NCBI GenBank assembly: GCA_028564705.1
Contig: JAPXFQ010002662.1
Span: 1,860,001 to 1,924,000, forward strand
Length of the DNA stretch: 64,000 bases
Reading direction: 5' to 3'
Origin: Apricaphanius iberus
Taxonomy: Eukaryota; Chordata; Actinopteri; Cyprinodontiformes; Aphaniidae
Shown: positions 60,130 through 64,000 of the stretch, in pieces
How the letters are laid out: each line of letters opens with the position of its first letter
Position numbering within the stretch: the stretch's first letter is position 1
Notes under the pieces: generated by a model
Databases searched by the model: none
Told to the model about the DNA's origin: nothing
What the model saw: the letters and a program-made list of their open reading frames with translations, nothing else
Made by a program: the position numbers and the translations under genes

Positions 60130-61045
60130 ACATGTTCTCGATGGTATAATCAGTTGTTGGCAATCACTCTTAATCCACCACTTTTTATTTTGCTGCTCCC
60201 TTTTATTGTACTGCAGTAAATAGGTTTAGGCTATGAATAATTATGAGTAATCGCGTAGCCATTATTAATAAGATTAAAAAAAATGCAATGTTAAAATTAC
60301 CATGTTTAAATTAAATTACATGTTGAATTAGGATATTTGATTCTATTTTATGGATCAGTCTGCAGTGATTGATTTAATTTTAGTATTTTAATAAAAAAGA
60401 AGTCTGTTTCAAAAACAACTTATACAATTAGTGTTCTGTTTTTAAACGATCTATTTTAAAGCCAATTTGCATTTTGAATACTGTAGTCTTTATTGTTTAT
60501 GATTCACTGGCAGTCTGCAAAAGCAGGCCACACCAATCAGATCTAGCATGTGGGGCTAATTTATGGAGAGCAGCTTAATCAAATTACTCATGTCACAAGA
60601 TTTAAACAAAATCTTTCTATCGGTCAGAAGCCTTTTAAATACTGTTCATACCCAAGCAATCTGAAGAATGAAATCTTACAAATGCAATAAAAGGACAGTG
60701 AAATAGACAATCAAGCAAATCTTTGCGATTGTTTCTCCTAAGCTAATGAACCTCTGTCTAGACAAAACCTTACTGAATAGAGGAGGGTCTGCAATGAACA
60801 GTGGCTTAATTGTCTGGAAAGGCATAAAGCAGAGAAGCCATCTGTTACATCTGGTCAGCTTGCAGTAGCTGTGTGGGGCCCTCGTGGGTTACCGAGCCGC
60901 TGTTAGCCCGGAACGTCATCCTGTGGATTCTGGGCATGTGCAGCTCACCAATCGTCTCCCACAGACCTAAGCTCTACTTCTCTCAGATCCTGAAACAGGG
61001 CAGCATGTTCTCAGCCCCTGTAGAAGGACAGTTCAGTAGCAGGGC
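60130..61045. other. Intron 13; nothing recognised
   Basis: AT-rich; a GC-richer patch at about 60870-61040 has a 78-codon frame that I cannot assign and that runs into repeat U3. Confidence 0.45.
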
Positions 61046-61230
61046 AGCAAAGAAACTAGGCATAGAGATGTTTGAGTTTGGGATATGTTCCTTGCCCATT
61101 ATGATTTAATGGAAGAGATGGTTTGAACGTCTTCCTCCTCTCTTTGCTCTTTCGTCCTGCTCTCCATCCAGGAAGCCTTAACTCTTCTGGGATTTGGAGT
61201 CACAGTTGAGGTGTCATTTGTGCTTTACAG
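61046..61230 (+). repeat. Unclassified dispersed repeat U3, copy 3
   Basis: Third copy, in the same orientation as 15772-15950: CTAGGCATAGAGATG, TTCCTTGCCCATTATGAT, GAGATGGTTTGAAC, CATCCAGGAAGCCTTAACTC and CTGGGATTTGG align in order. Confidence 0.7.
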
Positions 61231-62372
61231 ATGAGGTGCGAGACAACACACAAGCCTATTTCAAAGATAAACGCGGTCCAGCATCAGTTAGCCTTTTAGT
61301 AATGCATAAGTGGTAAGCTCGTGGCGGCAATGTTTGCAAGATCAAGTGTTTGCACAAAAGATTTAGTGATCGGGGGCGGGGGGGTTCCGGCTGTCTATGC
61401 ACATGGTTACGTGTTAACCTTGAAATCGAAAAGTCCACGGTAAACAGACAAAATATATTGGACATAACTTGTTTTTATCCTGATTGAAGTCCTGCTCCTC
61501 AAGCACCATCCATTGTGATGGCTGACCGACATCACAATGGAGAGCCACCAGTGATACCACGCCCCCGACCCTTTCCGACATGCACTAATCCCATAGTCTC
61601 TTCTATAATTTAACTAAAAACTTTGCACGGATTGCTCTTTAAAAATTTAGAATATAGGCTAACAAATGTACATGTTGGACAGTGCGAAATATTTGCATAT
61701 ATATTTTTTTTATATTTTATTTAAAGTGGTTTGTTTGTGTGGATTTGGCGTGTTTTGTTTGCATTTGTTTCCCTCTGTGAAGCTCCAGGAGAAAAACTGA
61801 ACTTCTCTGGATGAGTCAAGAGGAAGAGCGCAGCAATCAGCTCCATTGTTAGAGATGCACAAAACTTTTTAAGGTGCACATAAAAAGAGCTGAGGCATGC
61901 CTGCAAAGACTGAGCCGACTGGCCGAATACCACAAGCAATTACTGTGCACACGTCTTCAGCGGCAGACAGGCTGCGCAAGGCAGATTAGTACCGTTTAGC
62001 CTGTTTTGAGAAGCGAGTGAAGATCGCTGCAAAACTTGCACTAGGTGCAAGGGTGCGTAGATATTGGTGCCTGCGTTTTGTTTATCCAGCTGTTATTGGC
62101 TGAAGGGGGAGACTTGAGAGAGTCAAATGAGATCAGCTGTTCACCTGTCAGCTGACAAGCTGCTCGGTGAGAAGAACATATAATAAGACTGTTACCTGGT
62201 AGGAAAAAAACCTGGAGTGTGTTTATTAAGTATAGCTTAGTCGTCTTATTTACAAGGCAAAGGAATAATGTCCTTTTTTCCAGTTTAAAGCTCTGAAAGG
62301 TCCAGCACAATGCCCAAATCAGCACGTACATAAAAAGGTGCGGATGGATTCCAAATACATACGCACGTTTTA

Positions 62373-62585
62373 TTAAATTAAGGCTACATATTCTTTCACC
62401 TCAAAATTATTTTTGCATCTGATCCCTGCCGGGCTCCTTGCAGACATGAAGGGAAGATTGAGTGCTTTCATCATTCTATTCCTCTTGTCTGTCAAAATTG
62501 CGTTGATTGCGCAGAGTCCCCTCTCGCACTGAAGCGTGTATGCTGCAGCCATGAATTTTTGAAGCTGTTCACCTATGTTGTTCAA
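62373..62585 (-). mobile_element. hAT transposase C-terminal fragment
   Basis: The minus-strand frame (70 codons) reads QCERGLCAINAILTDKRNRM and ends FEVKEYVALI. A CERG(F/L)SAxNxIxTxxRNxM pattern is the start of the hAT C-terminal dimerisation region, also found in domesticated ZNF862-type proteins. There is no catalytic region upstream and the flanks are non-coding, so it is a relic. A hAT end (GGATCGGTGCACCCCTAG) lies at about 63093-63110 but may be a different element. Confidence 0.6.
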
Positions 62586-62638
62586 CTCCTTTCAGCAGAA
62601 GTACAGGGGTTGAGAAGAGGGGTGACATCACAAGCAGA

Positions 62639-62651
62639 GGGGGGGGGGGGG
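62639..62651. repeat. G13 homopolymer
   Basis: Thirteen consecutive G residues. Confidence 0.9.
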
Positions 62652-62959
62652 CTTCCTCCTAGCAAATCGCACACTGCTTATAATGTATAAGTATAGTAAA
62701 ATAATGAAAGTACAGTTTACAAAATTTAAATTTTGTCCTACATTTTAGGCCAGTATGAAGAGACATATTGAAAAAAAAATTAAAAGTGCTGCCCCAACAC
62801 CCATTAAAGTTAACTGATACCATGAACTGATTCTTAAAATATGGTAAATCTGCAATAAATTCATAAAATGTTTTTCATTTTTTCACTCTAAATTTTTGTT
62901 TTATTGTGCTTTTATATTTTACATCTTTTAATTTGTCTTAGTTGTGTTTAGTTAGTAAA

Positions 62960-63110
62960 GTCTGGTGCCTTTATTCTTTTAAAGAAAGGTATAAGGTGGA
63001 CGGTATAAAGTTGATTAATTCAGCAATAGTATCATTATCAGGTATCGACAGATACACAAAGCCTAGGCATCGGGATCTGGACTGAGAAAGTTGGATCGGT
63101 GCACCCCTAG
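62960..63110. mobile_element. hAT terminal fragment (GCACCGATCC end)
   Basis: The reverse complement begins CTAGGGGTGCACCGATCC and continues into CCGATGCC / TATCTGTCGATACCTGATAA words, the terminal region of a common fish hAT family. The opposite end is not in the window. Confidence 0.6.
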
Positions 63111-63460
63111 TGTTTAAGCCAGTGCGTGCCCACATCCGTCTTAAGTTTACCAATGACCATCTGGATGGATTTCAAGGTCTAGTCAGTGACCTAGTCAGCC
63201 TCCATACCTGAACCCAATGGAACATTTTTGGATGGAACTGTAAGTCCATGTTGGCCAAGAGATCTGAAGAAGATCTGTAAGAAGGGGTGGATAGAAATTC
63301 CTGCTGCAGTGTCCAAATCTGGCCAAGAACAATAGGAAAAGCTTCACCTCTGGTTTTATAAACATAGGTTTTCTGTACAAAGCCTTATGTCCCATTTTTC
63401 TATTCGATGCAAATTCATTATTTACAAAAATATTTCCAGCCTTTGTTTCTGCTTTCATAT
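63111..63460 (+). mobile_element. Tc1 transposase remnant
   Basis: Plus-strand sequence encodes, with breaks, LKFTNDHLDGF, then LNPMEHFWMELK, then CCSVQIWPRT. These match the region around the third catalytic acidic residue in the Tc1 family seen at 23.2 and 45.1 kb ([29 protein letters not shown] in style). Only this 3' third is left. Confidence 0.75.
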
Positions 63461-63890
63461 TGATTTGCTTATTTTACTGTGATGTCATATCCTCTCGATA
63501 ATAATTTTCCTCTCTTTATTTGTTAGTGTGTTCTTTTTTTATCTGTTACAAAAACAGTTCTCTGTTCTTTTTACCTGTTTGACCTAAGTACACCATCGCC
63601 GCTTGCTGACGGCTTTGTTCCTCTTTACGGACGTTGAATGCTTTCCTGCGAATGCTTCTGCGCTAAGTGTTCTGACTCTCCCATCAGCCTCTTCCCCCTC
63701 CCGCTACGGAGCTGCTTACTGGGAGAGAGAGGTATAAACGTTCAACAGGATTACTTCAGTAACCTCTCAGTAAGCAGCCCTGATGATTGCCTGTGTCTGC
63801 TCCTTACTAGCTCAAACTTGTGAATTTTGACCTTTGTGTCCATTGGTTAATCTCCTGCATTTTCTTTCTTTCTTTTACCTTTCGGCTGGA
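63461..63890. other. Intron 13; weak exon-like stretch, unsupported
   Basis: An AG at 63686-63687 after a pyrimidine tract and a GTATAA at 63731 could bound a 43-bp exon, but its translation (PLPPPATELLTG) does not fit the CH domain end. Otherwise nothing recognised. Confidence 0.4.
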
Positions 63891-63936
63891 TCTTTCTTTC
63901 TTTTTTTCTTTCTTTCTTTCTTTCTTTCTTTCTTTC
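63891..63936. repeat. (TTTC)n microsatellite
   Basis: About 11 TTTC units with one longer T run. Confidence 0.95.
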
Positions 63937-64000
63937 ACTTTTGGTTCTACACATCTATTTATGAATTTCTTTCTGCCTCCTTTTTATTCCTTTTTTACAT

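Noticed and set aside
39190..60470. Apparent similarity between 39190-39255 and 60410-60470 (TTAAACRATCTA words)
   Set aside because: Too short and AT-rich to separate from chance by eye.
63688..63730. Candidate last exon with AG and GT borders
   Set aside because: Its translation (PLPPPATELLTG) does not continue the CH domain.
1..64000. CRISPR array, bacterial operon, phage or toxin-antitoxin system
   Set aside because: No regularly spaced repeats, no ribosome-binding-site-led gene runs and clear vertebrate exon/intron structure.

Overview
The window looks like nuclear DNA of a ray-finned (teleost) fish. It holds the middle and 3' part of one large, plus-strand, intron-rich gene, and its introns are packed with transposable elements. 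The gene is a member of the LRCH family (leucine-rich repeats plus calponin homology domain) and looks closest to LRCH1. I place 13 coding exons between 163 and 58884 that join in one open frame of about 415 codons. They cover the last leucine-rich repeats, the conserved post-LRR segment, an acidic Ser/Asp-rich linker, a basic FGLKPRS block, a charged helix and the first two thirds of the CH domain. The 5' exons (most of the LRR) and the 3' exon(s) (end of CH and C-terminus) lie outside. I see no second host gene, tRNA, CRISPR array or bacterial-type operon.

The teleost call rests on the repeats: Tc1/mariner copies of well-known fish families, LINE/SINE 3' tails with the GCGCTATATAAATAAA-type ending, hAT elements with TAGGGCTG-type ends, and Harbinger-like MITEs with TWA duplications. 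I cannot name the order or species.

Layout. 0-2.6 kb: exons 1-2 and a hAT element. 2.6-17 kb (intron 2): Tc1 remnant, hAT element, a 28S rRNA fragment, LINE/SINE tails, a palindrome-ended element carrying two nested hAT MITEs, and a Tx1/L1-like LINE end. 17-17.7 kb: exons 3-4. 17.7-26.8 kb (intron 4): two inverted-repeat elements, an L2-like LINE, a SINE, a Harbinger MITE, and a Tc1 element split by a hAT. 26.8-30.3 kb: exons 5-9, with a GC-AG intron and a NAGNAG acceptor, plus the second Harbinger MITE. 30.3-37.4 kb (intron 9): piggyBac-like MITE, a promoter-motif-rich repeat with perfect hairpins, and LINE pieces. 37.4-57.4 kb (intron 10, about 20 kb): a hAT with a clean target duplication, a long inverted-repeat element, a perfect 28-bp palindrome, a deleted Tc1, and a LINE inserted head-on into another LINE. 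57.4-58.9 kb: exons 11-13. 58.9-64 kb: start of intron 13 with old repeats.

The host exons together encode a scaffold-type protein. The transposons are separate residents; every transposase and reverse transcriptase frame seen is broken or partial. I did not find a credible undescribed system. The most interesting points are the nested insertions with readable target duplications, four perfect short-loop hairpins, the 28S fragment set inside a small repeat, and several repeat pairs I cannot assign to a named family.
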